Origin: JABFSS01 sp964449445
GTDB lineage: Bacteria; Patescibacteriota; Gracilibacteria; Peribacterales; Peribacteraceae
Direction: 5' to 3'
DNA length: 64,000 bases
Assembly: GCA_964449445.1 (NCBI GenBank)
Contig: CAYUZT010000009.1
Coordinates: 1 to 64,000, forward strand
The translations under genes were made by a program, and so were the position numbers. The notes beneath the pieces are model-generated. The model was not told the DNA's origin. It was given only the letters and a program-made list of their open reading frames with translations, and ran no database searches. Shown in pieces: positions 49,270 through 57,848 of this stretch. Numbering within the stretch: the first letter of the stretch is position 1; the number at the start of each line of letters is the position of its first letter.

Positions 49270-49325
49270 ACATGATGGCCCTTCGACTACGCGCTGCGGC
49301 GCTCCGCTCAGGGTCATTCGCCTCG
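49270..49325. repeat. CCTTCGACTACGC...GCTCAGGG repeat
   Basis: Inverted repeat of the CCCTGAGC/GAAGGG family (GGCCCTTCGACT, GCGCTGCGGCGCTCCGCTCA, GGGTCATTCGCCTCGGCC) upstream of the GIY-YIG gene. Confidence 0.6.
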
Positions 49326-49333
49326 GCCATACT

Positions 49334-49380
49334 AAAAAAGAGGCCTCATAAAACATGGTGGTTTACCATGAGCGAGGCCC
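49334..49380 (-). terminator. terminator of tmRNA
   Basis: On the minus strand GGCCTC...GAGGCC with an inner CATGGT/ACCATG stem, followed by TCTTTTTT. It lies directly downstream of the tmRNA 3' end. Confidence 0.75.
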
Positions 49381-49397
49381 CGCAGGGCCGAGTCGAA

Positions 49398-49822
49398 TGG
49401 TGGAGATGCCCGGATTTGAACCGGGGTCCAACGTGTAGTGCATGTGCCTATACGGTTATGAAGTTCTCATTCTCGCATCCCATAAGAGAACAACAGAGAG
49501 AGGGAGCGAGTGATGATGTCTGGAATACGATGGCGTCACGACATCCGATGACGCAAAGCCCTGCTGGTGACGCCGCATCCGCTCAGCAGGAGTCGGCGGA
49601 GAGGCGTGTTCGCGCAAGGCGAACTTATGCAACCTGTGCGAAGGCGTAGTTGAGTTGAACCGGCTTGAAGGCCGATACAAAACGACGGAAGCCGTTCTCG
49701 AGGCGTGCAGTTACAGATGATGTAGCATCTATAGGTTGTACAGTTGGGTAACGGGAAACAGTACGATCCCGAACAGAGGCAAACACACACCATGAATCAC
49801 GCTGTCGAAACCTGTCATCCCC
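49398..49822 (-). ncRNA. ssrA: tmRNA
   Basis: About 425 nt. 5' end GGGGATGACAGGTTTCGACAG (49822 downward) and 3' end TTCAAATCCGGGCATCTCCACCA-type tRNA half with CCA encoded (49400-49398). The acceptor pairs GGGGAT with ATCTCC (one G-U). The tag frame ends LNYAFAQVA before TAA at 49625-49627; a GCA resume codon after GTAACT would give a 27-residue tag starting ARLENGF. TAGAAT (49848-49853, minus) is a possible -10 box. It rescues stalled ribosomes with SmpB (not in this window). Confidence 0.92.
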
Positions 49823-50014
49823 ACGTGTTGTCACAGACCAGACACACATTCTACCACCCAGCCGGATGGCGATCCACGAATATCGCAATTTTTTCTGAAA
49901 GTTCGTATGCGTCCCTTCGCTATGCTCTGCGGAAGATCCTCGAGCTGTTACAAGGAGAAAACATACCGTGAAACCATAACTTTGTAGATCACAATTCATT
50001 GAGCAGCTGTGTAG

Positions 50015-50020
50015 TACTAT
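50015..50020 (+). promoter_or_regulatory. -10 box of a leaderless promoter
   Basis: TACTAT, 8 nt before the ATG at 50029. Confidence 0.45.
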
Positions 50021-50028
50021 CGTGCTGC

Positions 50029-50709
50029 ATGATCTCTGACAAACAAACCTCCGCCTCAGCACAATCTTTTGTCGAGGCTGTGCGTGGACTAGAAGAACAG
50101 CTCTTCGCAGATCAATTAGACCAGGACGACACAACCCGCATGAAAAGCCACGGCAAATACTCCTGGCTCTACCGCCCCAGTCATCATGCAGCAACAGGGT
50201 TGATGAGGAGCACGGATATTGACCATCTCGCAGAAGCGAATCGACGGCTGTTAAGCGTGGGCGCGCATCCAGCCTTCTTCGAACGCGTACTCGTGGAGCT
50301 TGGCATTCCTCCGGAGAATATTGTGCTCGCCGACAAAGACCCCGCGCTCTCGCACTCTGCAGGGCCGATACAGAGCGCTATCTTCGACGTGAATGATCTG
50401 TGGCCTAATCTTGGGACATTCGATCTGATCATCTTCCCCGAAAGCTTGTGTATTTGTCTGGCCGATAGGATTGAAAAAAATCTCCCGAGAGATGTCGCTG
50501 ATGTTCAGGAGGCGCAGCTGCTAACACACGTTCTCCGAGAAGCGTTGAACAGACTGCGCGCGGTTGGAGAAATCCGCGCAAACGGCCCCATGAGCCATCC
50601 GAAAGTGATTGAGCTGATGCGAGAGAAACTCCGCAAAGAAGAGCGTGAGCTGGATATCCAGTATCGCCGATTTTTTCTCACCATCCGGCCTCTCAGCACG
50701 GCAGCGTGA
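50029..50709 (+). CDS. SAM-dependent methyltransferase-like protein
   Basis: 226 residues. A Rossmann-like core is visible: RRLLSVGAHPAFFERVLVELGIPPENIVLADKDPAL (glycine loop, then an acidic residue ending strand 2), followed by LWPNLGTFDLIIFPESLC (strand 4) and a helix VLREALNRLRAVGEIRANGP. The pattern fits a class I methyltransferase; no substrate motif is recognised. The last 17 bp overlap the end of the convergent histidine kinase gene. Confidence 0.6.
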   Translation: MISDKQTSASAQSFVEAVRGLEEQLFADQLDQDDTTRMKSHGKYSWLYRPSHHAATGLMRSTDIDHLAEANRRLLSVGAHPAFFERVLVELGIPPENIVLADKDPALSHSAGPIQSAIFDVNDLWPNLGTFDLIIFPESLCICLADRIEKNLPRDVADVQEAQLLTHVLREALNRLRAVGEIRANGPMSHPKVIELMREKLRKEERELDIQYRRFFLTIRPLSTAA

Positions 50710-52057
50710 AGCTGACCGTCGTCCCCTTTCCTTCGGTGCTCTTGATCCAAATATCACCATTCGCACGCTTGATGATGCCTTTTGCGATGTAGAGGCCCAG
50801 ACCGCTGCCGTTCGGTTGATACAGGTGCGCTTTTGCTCCGCGGATGAACTTGTCGAACATCCGGGGGATATCTGTTTTAGCAATGCCGCAGCCGTGGTCG
50901 GTAACGTCTACCAGCACGCACTTACCGCCGCGCTTCGCCGTGATCGTGATGGCATTGCCATGCGGCGAGAACGTCATTGCATTGTGCAGCAGTTCCCGAA
51001 GCACTCCCACGATGAGCGTGCGATCGAGAGAGAGCTGAAGCGACGGATCCACGTTCAGGACAATCGATTGTTCGTGTTTTCTTAGCGCAGGCGTCATTTC
51101 CTCGACAATGTCATGGATGATGTCTTTCAGCGCCACCCACTCGCGCGTGTAGGGCATGGTACCGGTATCCACCTCGCTCGCTTCGCGGAGTTCTGAGAGA
51201 ATTGTATTCAAGAATCCGGTCGCCTGTTCCACATTGTGTGCGTGTTCCCGCACCGCACTGTCGAGTGAGCCTTTCCCTACCTGATCGAGCAGCGCTTCCA
51301 GCGACCAGCGGATGATCGTGAGCGGCGAACCGATCTGATGCATAGCGAGAAGCAGCAGCCCCGAGCGCTCGCGATGGAGCCGCTCGAGCGATTCGATCTT
51401 CCTGCGCCAGAGGAATACACCGACGATCACCATCAACACCACACCCACCAGGCTCAGGAGCAGGAAGGCGACGGGTGAGAAGATGCTGCGGGAGAGTGCG
51501 AGGTAATCATTTGCATCCATATCGATCCCGAGAACAGCGATGGCGTTCCCGCGGCCATCCCGGATCGGGGCATAACCGGACATGAACGTTCCCCACTGGT
51601 CTTCGGTGAATTCTTCATCAACCGTCGGTCCCGCAAAGGCCGCATGCTGCAGTGCAGGAACCTCGAAAATATCGTACGTATCGCCGGGGAACGATGCCTG
51701 TTCATCGGTATCCACCAGGCCGTCCCGATCGCTATCCAGTTCCGCAAGCGTCGCAAGTGAATCGGCATCGGCGACGAACTCGAGTATGCTCGGATCCGCC
51801 GTCTTCCGCATGATGTACGCAAAGCGGATTTGCGGAATCTGCTCCCGGATCGACCGCAGTCGCTCAACGACATCGGTGAATGCCCGCGTTTCCATCGCGC
51901 TGCGGCCGCGCATCCGATCGAGCACGACAGGATCAAACTGCATGGCCGCCATCGCTGCCGTGGTGCGAAGCTTCTCTTTCAACTGTCCTTCCATCAGCGT
52001 GCTGCCCCGAACGAAAAAGAATCCGCCGAGGGAAAGAATGCACGTGAGCACCAGCAT
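50693..52057 (-). CDS. sensor histidine kinase with extracytoplasmic calcium-loop domain
   Basis: 454 residues as drawn. Transmembrane helix, exported sensor domain (about 20-185) with the EF-hand-like loop DSDRDGLVDTDE, second helix (SPVAFLLLSLVGVVLMVIVGVFLW), then HisKA (AMHQIGSPLTIIRWSL, phosphate acceptor H240) and HATPase_c with N (LRELLHNAMTFSP), G1 (VTDHGCGI) and G2 (GSGLGLYIAKGI). The H-box is unusual: MHQIGSP instead of SHELRTP. No response regulator adjoins it. The true start may be further upstream at a non-ATG codon, since hydrophobic sequence (RNWQILAIS) precedes the ATG in frame. Confidence 0.9.
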   Translation of the reverse strand: MLVLTCILSLGGFFFVRGSTLMEGQLKEKLRTTAAMAAMQFDPVVLDRMRGRSAMETRAFTDVVERLRSIREQIPQIRFAYIMRKTADPSILEFVADADSLATLAELDSDRDGLVDTDEQASFPGDTYDIFEVPALQHAAFAGPTVDEEFTEDQWGTFMSGYAPIRDGRGNAIAVLGIDMDANDYLALSRSIFSPVAFLLLSLVGVVLMVIVGVFLWRRKIESLERLHRERSGLLLLAMHQIGSPLTIIRWSLEALLDQVGKGSLDSAVREHAHNVEQATGFLNTILSELREASEVDTGTMPYTREWVALKDIIHDIVEEMTPALRKHEQSIVLNVDPSLQLSLDRTLIVGVLRELLHNAMTFSPHGNAITITAKRGGKCVLVDVTDHGCGIAKTDIPRMFDKFIRGAKAHLYQPNGSGLGLYIAKGIIKRANGDIWIKSTEGKGTTVSFTLPC

Positions 52058-52165
52058 CGAGATCGCGAGGATCTGCCAGTTGCGTCTGAGCGCCCGGAAG
52101 AGGGAGGAAAGTGCGAACAGGTGGGGAAGTGAGGTTTTCTCTCTATTCTAGCAGAAAAACGGCAT

Positions 52166-52966
52166 TCAGTGTAGTGTGTCCCCTTCCTCAACATCCACTA
52201 CTGTATCGGCATTATGCACGTCGACTGGATGAATTTTTTGAGGGACGTAGACCTCAGGGATCTTACGAAACCTTTCCTGCAGCGGGATATCGGGGCTTTC
52301 GTCGAGCGGAAGATCTATCCACAGATCTCGGGTAAGGAAAGGGTCTCCGGCAGTGTCGGGGTCGAGAGGGAGATACACGGTGCGCCCACCCAACTTACTA
52401 TCCTCTTTCACGTTTAGATAACATCCAACGATATATACGCCACGACCGTTCTGACTTTCCAAATTCTCCGGATGCAATAGGTTCGGAGTGAATCGCGGAT
52501 CAAAACCCTTTCCTTCATCTTCAATGTGTACGAAAAATCGCGGATCCGGGTGCCCATTCTCCGAACCATTCTGAATAAGGGCATACCGGACACTCGCATG
52601 ATGTTGAAATTTCCTTTTGGCAGCGGGCTTGCCATGACGATCCCGAGGACGAACACCGTTGCTTATTGCTTCCCGCATTGCCAGACTCATTCCAAATTCC
52701 TGTTCCTTGTTGAGTTTTCTCAAGGCACGGTATGCATCGCAGACAACAAGCGCCGCAGGCTCAACATCAAGATTGCTGTATGTGATGATTTGTCGTACGC
52801 ACTTATCTTTTTCGGCTTTTTGGAATAGTGCGCGTACCCTTTCCACATCCTCCCAGCGCCCAAGTTCAATTTTCCACTTCGGCAGATCGAGAAATTGCGG
52901 TTCAGGATTTTCTTCTTGGAGAAGAGCCTGACGATTCGCACTTTGATCAGCACCTTCAAGCGCCAT
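52166..52966 (-). CDS. RsbW-like ATP-binding protein (HATPase_c_2)
   Basis: 266 residues. The N-terminal part (about 40-75, KWKIELGRWEDVERVRALFQ) is unassigned. The C-terminal ATPase fold has MSLAMREAISNGVRP (N box with E and N), FFVHIEDEGKGFDPRFTP (G1) and NGRGVYIVGCYLN (G2), the layout of anti-sigma-factor kinases of the RsbW/SpoIIAB type. Inference: a serine kinase or regulator in a partner-switching pathway; no antagonist or sigma factor is next to it. TATAAA lies 9 nt upstream of the ATG. The histidine kinase is downstream on the same strand. Confidence 0.75.
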   Translation of the reverse strand: MALEGADQSANRQALLQEENPEPQFLDLPKWKIELGRWEDVERVRALFQKAEKDKCVRQIITYSNLDVEPAALVVCDAYRALRKLNKEQEFGMSLAMREAISNGVRPRDRHGKPAAKRKFQHHASVRYALIQNGSENGHPDPRFFVHIEDEGKGFDPRFTPNLLHPENLESQNGRGVYIVGCYLNVKEDSKLGGRTVYLPLDPDTAGDPFLTRDLWIDLPLDESPDIPLQERFRKIPEVYVPQKIHPVDVHNADTVVDVEEGDTLH

Positions 52967-53076
52967 AGTGCAGAGTTTATACCTGAATTCCAAAAAATCA
53001 ATAAATAACATACTTTTGTAAAAATGCAATATATCAGCCTGCTAAGGAGGAACAGGTGGTAACTGACATTTTCCGC

Positions 53077-53082
53077 TATCCT
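53077..53082 (+). promoter_or_regulatory. -10 box of a leaderless promoter
   Basis: TATCCT, 7 nt before the ATG at 53090. Confidence 0.45.
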
Positions 53083-53089
53083 GAGAGCG

Positions 53090-55021
53090 ATGCGAGCGAT
53101 GAATACCGATCAAATCCGGCACGCCTACCTCGACTTCTTCCGCGACCGCGGCCATGCGGTGATACCAAGCGCGTCTTTGCTACCCGAGAACGACCCGACG
53201 ACGCTCTTTACGGGATCAGGAATGCAGCCGATGCTCACGTATCTTCTTGGTGAATCGCATCCGCTAGGGAAACGTATTGTCGACAGTCAGAAATCCTTCC
53301 GCTCCGTGGATATAGAAGAGGTCGGCGATAACCGGCACACGACGTTCTTCGAGATGCTCGGCAACTGGAGCCTGGGTGATTACTTTAAGAAAGAACAGAT
53401 CGCGTGGATGTTCGAATTTCTCGTAAAGCGCCTGGGTCTGGATCCCAAGCGCTTGTACGTGACGGTGTTCCGCGGCAAGGAAGCAATTCCTCGAGATGAT
53501 GAATCCGTCGCTGCCTGGAAGGAACAGTTTGCGACGGTCGGCATCGACGCGCGTGCCATTGATGATGCCGAGGAGCGCGGCATGCAAGATGGCCGCATCT
53601 TCTACTACAGCGAGAAGAAGAACTGGTGGAGCCGCGCGGGCGAGCCGGAGAAGATGCCGATCGGTGAACCCGGCGGTCCGGACTCCGAAATGTTCTGGGA
53701 TTTTGGCGCGGAGAGAAAGCTCCATGAACAATCTAAGTGGAAAAAGCAGCCATGCCATGTGAACTGTGACTGCGGGAGATTTTTGGAGATCGGGAACAAC
53801 GTCTTCATGGAGTATATCAAGACACCGAAAGGGTTCGAGAGATTGAAGCAGCAGAATGTCGACTTCGGCGGAGGACTAGAGCGCATCGCCGCAGCGTTGA
53901 ATGATGATCCGGATGTATTCACGATTGATGCTTTCGCAGGAATGCGTAGTGTGCTCGAAAAAATGTCCGGGAAAAAGTACGGCGAAGATCCTGCGCACAC
54001 AAAAGCATTCCGCATCGTGATAGATCACCTGCGCGCATCGACGTTCCTGATTGCCGATGGCGCGCCACCGGGAAACAAGGATCAGGGGTACTTCACCCGG
54101 CGAATGCTCCGCCGAGCAGTCCGTTTTGGCGACATAATCGGACTCAAGCCTAATTTCAGTTTAGCCCTTGCAGAAGCCGTTATTCACACATACGCAACTG
54201 CGTATCCGTCGTTGAGCGTAAAAAAGAAAGAGATTGTGGACTTGGTTGCAGCGGAAGAAGAGCAATTCCGCAGGACACTCGCAAAGGGCGAGAAGGAACT
54301 GCAGTCGTACCTGAATGAGCACGAGACATTGGATGGCGCGAAGGCGTTTTACTTTTTTGAGACGTACGGCTTCCCATTGGAGCTCACCGAGGAGCTTTTG
54401 CATGAACGGGGAAAGAAGCTGACGCATCCGGAGACCTTTGCAACGGCGCAGGAGAAACATCAGTCCGAAAGCCGTACCGCCTCGGCGGGCAAATTCCGCG
54501 GCGGTCTCGCCGACCACTCGGCACAGACAACAAAACTCCACACAGCAACACATCTGCTGAATGCCGCGCTCAGAAAAGTGCTCGGCGATCACGTGTGGCA
54601 GAAAGGGAGCAACATCACCGCCGAGCGTTTGCGTTTTGACTTCTCCCATCCGGACAAAATGACGCCGGAGCAGATCAAGAAAGTGGAAGAATTGGTGAAC
54701 GACGCAATCAAGAAAGATCTACCCGTTGCCTACCACCTGACAACGGTGGAGGGTGCCAAGAGTGAAGGCGCTATCGGCGTCTTTGATGACCGGTATGCAA
54801 CGGAAGTGAAGGTATATGTAGTGGGAGACCCTTCGACAGGCTCAGGGCAGGCTTTCAGCAAAGAAATTTGCGGCGGTCCGCACGTCGCGCGAACGGGAAT
54901 GATCGGGACGTTCAAGATTCAGAAGGAGGAAAGCTCATCCGCGGGAATAAGAAGAATAAAAGCAATAGTGGCTAGTGGTCCTCAAGAAATCTCGATAGCA
55001 ACTGAAGAAAGCGGACGTTAG
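53090..55021 (+). CDS. alaS: alanyl-tRNA synthetase, short form
   Basis: 643 residues. Catalytic core: HAYLDFFRDRGHAVIPSASLLP, FTGSGMQPM, GDNRHTTFFEMLGNWSLGDYFKKE, and GGGLERIAAALN. The editing domain has HTATHLLNAAL and the zinc site with CGGPHV. The chain ends soon after GIRRIKAI, so the C-Ala/DHHA1 domain (about 200 residues in most bacteria) is missing. An in-frame insert of 24 nt (54830-54853) adds PSTGSGQA before FSKEICGG; it is a copy of a dispersed repeat. The last 30 codons are A+T-rich (AGA, ATA, AAA) unlike the rest. ATG 53099 is an alternative start. Confidence 0.96.
   Translation: MRAMNTDQIRHAYLDFFRDRGHAVIPSASLLPENDPTTLFTGSGMQPMLTYLLGESHPLGKRIVDSQKSFRSVDIEEVGDNRHTTFFEMLGNWSLGDYFKKEQIAWMFEFLVKRLGLDPKRLYVTVFRGKEAIPRDDESVAAWKEQFATVGIDARAIDDAEERGMQDGRIFYYSEKKNWWSRAGEPEKMPIGEPGGPDSEMFWDFGAERKLHEQSKWKKQPCHVNCDCGRFLEIGNNVFMEYIKTPKGFERLKQQNVDFGGGLERIAAALNDDPDVFTIDAFAGMRSVLEKMSGKKYGEDPAHTKAFRIVIDHLRASTFLIADGAPPGNKDQGYFTRRMLRRAVRFGDIIGLKPNFSLALAEAVIHTYATAYPSLSVKKKEIVDLVAAEEEQFRRTLAKGEKELQSYLNEHETLDGAKAFYFFETYGFPLELTEELLHERGKKLTHPETFATAQEKHQSESRTASAGKFRGGLADHSAQTTKLHTATHLLNAALRKVLGDHVWQKGSNITAERLRFDFSHPDKMTPEQIKKVEELVNDAIKKDLPVAYHLTTVEGAKSEGAIGVFDDRYATEVKVYVVGDPSTGSGQAFSKEICGGPHVARTGMIGTFKIQKEESSSAGIRRIKAIVASGPQEISIATEESGR
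54830..54853. repeat. 24-bp repeat inserted in alaS
   Basis: CCTTCGACAGGCTCAGGGCA plus four bases; encodes PSTGSGQA in frame between GD and FSKEICGG. Relative of the CCCTGAGC/GAAGGG family. Confidence 0.75.
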
Positions 55022-55037
55022 CTTGCCTCAAAATTGT

Positions 55038-55058
55038 CACCCTGAGCGCAGCGAAGGG
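55038..55058. repeat. CACCCTGAGCGCAGCGAAGGG repeat
   Basis: The same repeat family, abutting the alaS relic that follows. Confidence 0.65.
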
Positions 55059-55130
55059 TCGTCGGGGATTCGGAGGATCAAGGCAACGATCAGTGGAGGG
55101 GCAGAGGAGATTGAAGTAGCTGCACAATAG
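55059..55130 (+). pseudogene. relic of a second alaS 3' end
   Basis: Twenty-three codons and a stop read SSGIRRIKATISGGAEEI-EVAAQ. They parallel the last residues of alaS (SSAGIRRIKAIVASGPQEI...). The codons are G+C-rich like the body of alaS. It follows a repeat directly. Confidence 0.7.
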
Positions 55131-55146
55131 TCGAAGACATGAAGAA

Positions 55147-55168
55147 TAGGGCAGCCGAAGCTGCCCTA
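55147..55168. terminator. bidirectional terminator between alaS and a convergent gene
   Basis: TAGGGCAGC-CGAA-GCTGCCCTA: 9-bp stem, with a TTCG tetraloop on the minus strand. T-rich sequence follows on both sides. Confidence 0.65.
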
Positions 55169-55210
55169 CTCTTTGGGTTGTCGGAATCACGTTTTGAGAT
55201 GCATAGGCCG

Positions 55211-56389
55211 CTAGGCCTTCTTCAGCATCTCATCATGTCGCATGCCGCTCGGCGGGAGGTCTGCCTTGCGGCAGTTGGTCAGCGCGGCCTTCGCGCCAGC
55301 GTGCTGCTCGGCGTCGTTGTCCTCCCATTCGATCGACACGGCACCGTCGAACCCCGCGCGGTTGAGTTCGACGAAGATCTCCTCGCAGCTGTTGGCGTCA
55401 CGCGCGGTTCCCGCCGTCACAAAGTTCCACCCGTTGAGGGGGTGGCCCATGGGACGGTGGCCGCCGAGCAACCCTGCGCGGGTGTGCTCGCGGATCACTT
55501 GCACCCCCTTGATGTGGGCACAGTGGATGAACTTGCCCAGTTCGCGGATGAACTGGACGGCCGACACGCCTTGCCATTCCATGTGCGACGCGTCGAGGTT
55601 GAAGCCCACGACACCTTCGTAGCCGGCTTTGCACATGTAGTTGATGTAGTCGCTGGCCGACTCAATGTCGCCCATGGCCCGTTCGCTCGGATGGCACTCG
55701 AGGTCGAACGTAACGCCGTACTTCTTGCAGGCGTCCCACACCGGACCGAAGCGCTCGACAAGCAGCTCCAAGCTGACCTGTCGGACGTCGGGGATAGCGT
55801 GTTTGCCGATTGCCGACGGCAACGGCGGGAACAGAAACCAGTGGCTCCAGCAGTGCGCGGGGCTACCCACGAAACCGGACTGCGCGATCTTGCGGTTTTG
55901 CAGCTTGCCGAGATAGTGGGACAAGCGGGCACAGCGGATGAGATCCCGCTGCGCGTGCTGGTGCATCATGTCCCCGACGAAGTCCGGCACGAAGTACGGA
56001 TTGCGACGAAGGACCGCCGACCGATCCAATTCGCCCCGCCAGACACAGTACGCGTGCTGAGACTCCTTGCTCGCGAACTGAAGGGTCTTGGCACTCGGCT
56101 CATCACCGAGAACCTGACCTTGCAAGTGTGTGGCGACCGTGAAGATCTCGAGGCCATGCGCCTTGGCGAGCGCGACTCGCTCTTTGGCGTACGCCTCGGC
56201 TCCGGCGTCATCCATGCACTTGTCGAGATCGAGCTCCCAGCTCGCCTCTTCCCAGCCATCGAATCCGGCATCGGCGACGAATTTGACCCATTGGGTCATA
56301 TCGACGTTGCCGAACTGGCCCCGCACCAGGCCGATCTGGTGCCAGGATTTTTTGCCGGAGCGATGTTGCTCCGTTTGTTTGTGTCCCAT
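55211..56389 (-). CDS. sugar isomerase/epimerase-like TIM-barrel protein
   Basis: 392 residues, xylose-isomerase-like/AP-endonuclease-2 superfamily. Seen: GFDGWEEASWELDLDKC (first metal-side glutamate), FDLECHPSERAMGDIESASDYI (second glutamate), VVGFNLDASHMEWQGV (Asp-x-x-His), FIHCAHIKGVQV, and SIEWEDND (last glutamate). These are the metal-binding positions of IolE/IolI- or sugar epimerase-type enzymes. Substrate unknown. Odd for this window: GAGGTG stands 5 nt before the ATG at 56389, one of the few Shine-Dalgarno-like sites, which suggests recent acquisition. ATG 56404 is an alternative start. Confidence 0.8.
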   Translation of the reverse strand: MGHKQTEQHRSGKKSWHQIGLVRGQFGNVDMTQWVKFVADAGFDGWEEASWELDLDKCMDDAGAEAYAKERVALAKAHGLEIFTVATHLQGQVLGDEPSAKTLQFASKESQHAYCVWRGELDRSAVLRRNPYFVPDFVGDMMHQHAQRDLIRCARLSHYLGKLQNRKIAQSGFVGSPAHCWSHWFLFPPLPSAIGKHAIPDVRQVSLELLVERFGPVWDACKKYGVTFDLECHPSERAMGDIESASDYINYMCKAGYEGVVGFNLDASHMEWQGVSAVQFIRELGKFIHCAHIKGVQVIREHTRAGLLGGHRPMGHPLNGWNFVTAGTARDANSCEEIFVELNRAGFDGAVSIEWEDNDAEQHAGAKAALTNCRKADLPPSGMRHDEMLKKA

Positions 56390-56638
56390 GAGGACACCTC
56401 GCATTCACTGCACGCACATGCGCGATCGATCGTCGATCAACTCCCCAGAAACCCTTCTGGAAAATTTGCATATGCATTGTCACACAACGTGACTGCAGCA
56501 CTCTGCATTCTGTGAATACAAAATGCTGCAGTCATTGATATATACGTGAGCCGATGCTCCCAAAGAGCTATTCCCAGCTTCCCCGAGGGAAAGCCAGCGA
56601 ACCATTTTGGCACAAAGAGCCAGTTGGTCAATGCTTCC
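56390..56638. other. intergenic stretch without a supported gene
   Basis: About 250 bp upstream of two divergent genes. Short inverted repeats (CGATCGATCG) and simple sequence are seen; no RNA gene recognised. Confidence 0.4.
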
Positions 56639-56661
56639 GCTGCAGGTCGAAGACCTGCAGC
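56639..56661. repeat. GCTGCAGGTC hairpin
   Basis: GCTGCAGGTC-GAA-GACCTGCAGC perfect 10-bp stem with a GAA loop; same style as the hairpins at 22250 and 60021. Confidence 0.7.
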
Positions 56662-56675
56662 TAGTGACATTTCTG

Positions 56676-56681
56676 TACACT
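56676..56681 (+). promoter_or_regulatory. -10 box of a leaderless promoter
   Basis: TACACT, 6 nt before the GTG at 56688. Confidence 0.6.
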
Positions 56682-56687
56682 CTCCCC

Positions 56688-57848
56688 GTGCGCTTCCTCT
56701 CCCGGATCGTTCTGACGGCCTCGTTGCTGATATTCCCAGCAGCGACCTATGCGCTGCAGCAGACGATCTGGAATTTTCAGAATGGCAACTTGCCGGGCGC
56801 GTGGAGAATTTCGGGCCTCGATATTCCCGAGGGGACGATGGAGGGCTTGCATATTCAGGCATCGGCACAGGATGGCAGCATGATCACGGAGTTCGCGCTC
56901 CCTCATACGACAGAGGTGATCCAACTGACCCTCGCAAGCGGCGTGAATATGGAAGCGAAATTTCTGTGGCACGCGCGTGGCACGCCCGACGGCGCGCTTG
57001 TAGAGCTTCCGTTCACTATTCCCGCATCCGCAACCTGGCAGAAGATTGATCTGAACGTGGATGCCTACCCGCAGTGGGATCGCCGTGCGGACCTGATCGG
57101 CTTCACCTTCCCCAAGGGAGCAGATCTCCTCTTCGGGGAGATGCGGTTCGTCCAGTGGAATGTGCTTGAGAAGGCAATGGAAATCGGCAGGAGCTTTTGG
57201 ACATTCGACAAACTGAGCGCATTCAGTATCAATTTTCTCTGGGGTCCGGTGATCACCTTTAATCCCGTCGCGACAGTGGAGCTGTTCACCACGCTTCCTC
57301 CACGCGGCAGATCAGGCATGTGGATTTTCTACATTGCCCTTGCACTGTGCGCGGCCGGGATCCTCGGCTACCAGATGTGGACTGAGAAGAAGCAGGTGCT
57401 GTTCCTACCGCTGTTTTTTCTCTGCTTTGCGGCTCTCTGGATTGTGTTTGATATCCGGATGGGACTGGAGCTTTTGAGCTATGCAAAAAATGACTACGAC
57501 ACCTATCTTTCGCAACCGACCGGTGAGAAGAAATTCCGCGCGTATCTGAACTTCAATGATGTGATGGAACAGAGCCTGCCGTTCCTCATTGACCAAAAGG
57601 AATTTGCATTCCTCACGACCCGGGCAACTCCAGTAGTGGCAATGGTCCGGTACTTCACATTGCCCGCCGTCCCGACGGATCCGGGGGAACCGCGGGAAGA
57701 TCTGAAGACATGGCTGATTTTCCATCGCGACGACGTGACGGTGGGGACCGACGGACGTCTGATGGTCGCGGGCGTCGCGTGGAGCAAGCCGGGGAAGATC
57801 GTGAAGCAATTTGATGAGACGACATTCCTCTTTCAGACGAACGAATGA
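56688..57848 (+). CDS. exported membrane protein, unknown
   Basis: 386 residues. The GTG start gives a clean signal peptide (FLSRIVLTASLLIFPAATYA). It is followed by a beta-rich exported region (about 25-205) that resembles a carbohydrate-binding jelly roll (IWNFQNGNLPGAWRISG), then two transmembrane helices (WIFYIALALCAAGILGYQMW and FLPLFFLCFAALWIVFDI) and a C-terminal soluble part. Start supported by a TACACT box 6 nt upstream. It overlaps the following transferase gene by 4 bp (ATGA), so the two are made together and probably act together at the envelope. Confidence 0.7.
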   Translation: MRFLSRIVLTASLLIFPAATYALQQTIWNFQNGNLPGAWRISGLDIPEGTMEGLHIQASAQDGSMITEFALPHTTEVIQLTLASGVNMEAKFLWHARGTPDGALVELPFTIPASATWQKIDLNVDAYPQWDRRADLIGFTFPKGADLLFGEMRFVQWNVLEKAMEIGRSFWTFDKLSAFSINFLWGPVITFNPVATVELFTTLPPRGRSGMWIFYIALALCAAGILGYQMWTEKKQVLFLPLFFLCFAALWIVFDIRMGLELLSYAKNDYDTYLSQPTGEKKFRAYLNFNDVMEQSLPFLIDQKEFAFLTTRATPVVAMVRYFTLPAVPTDPGEPREDLKTWLIFHRDDVTVGTDGRLMVAGVAWSKPGKIVKQFDETTFLFQTNE

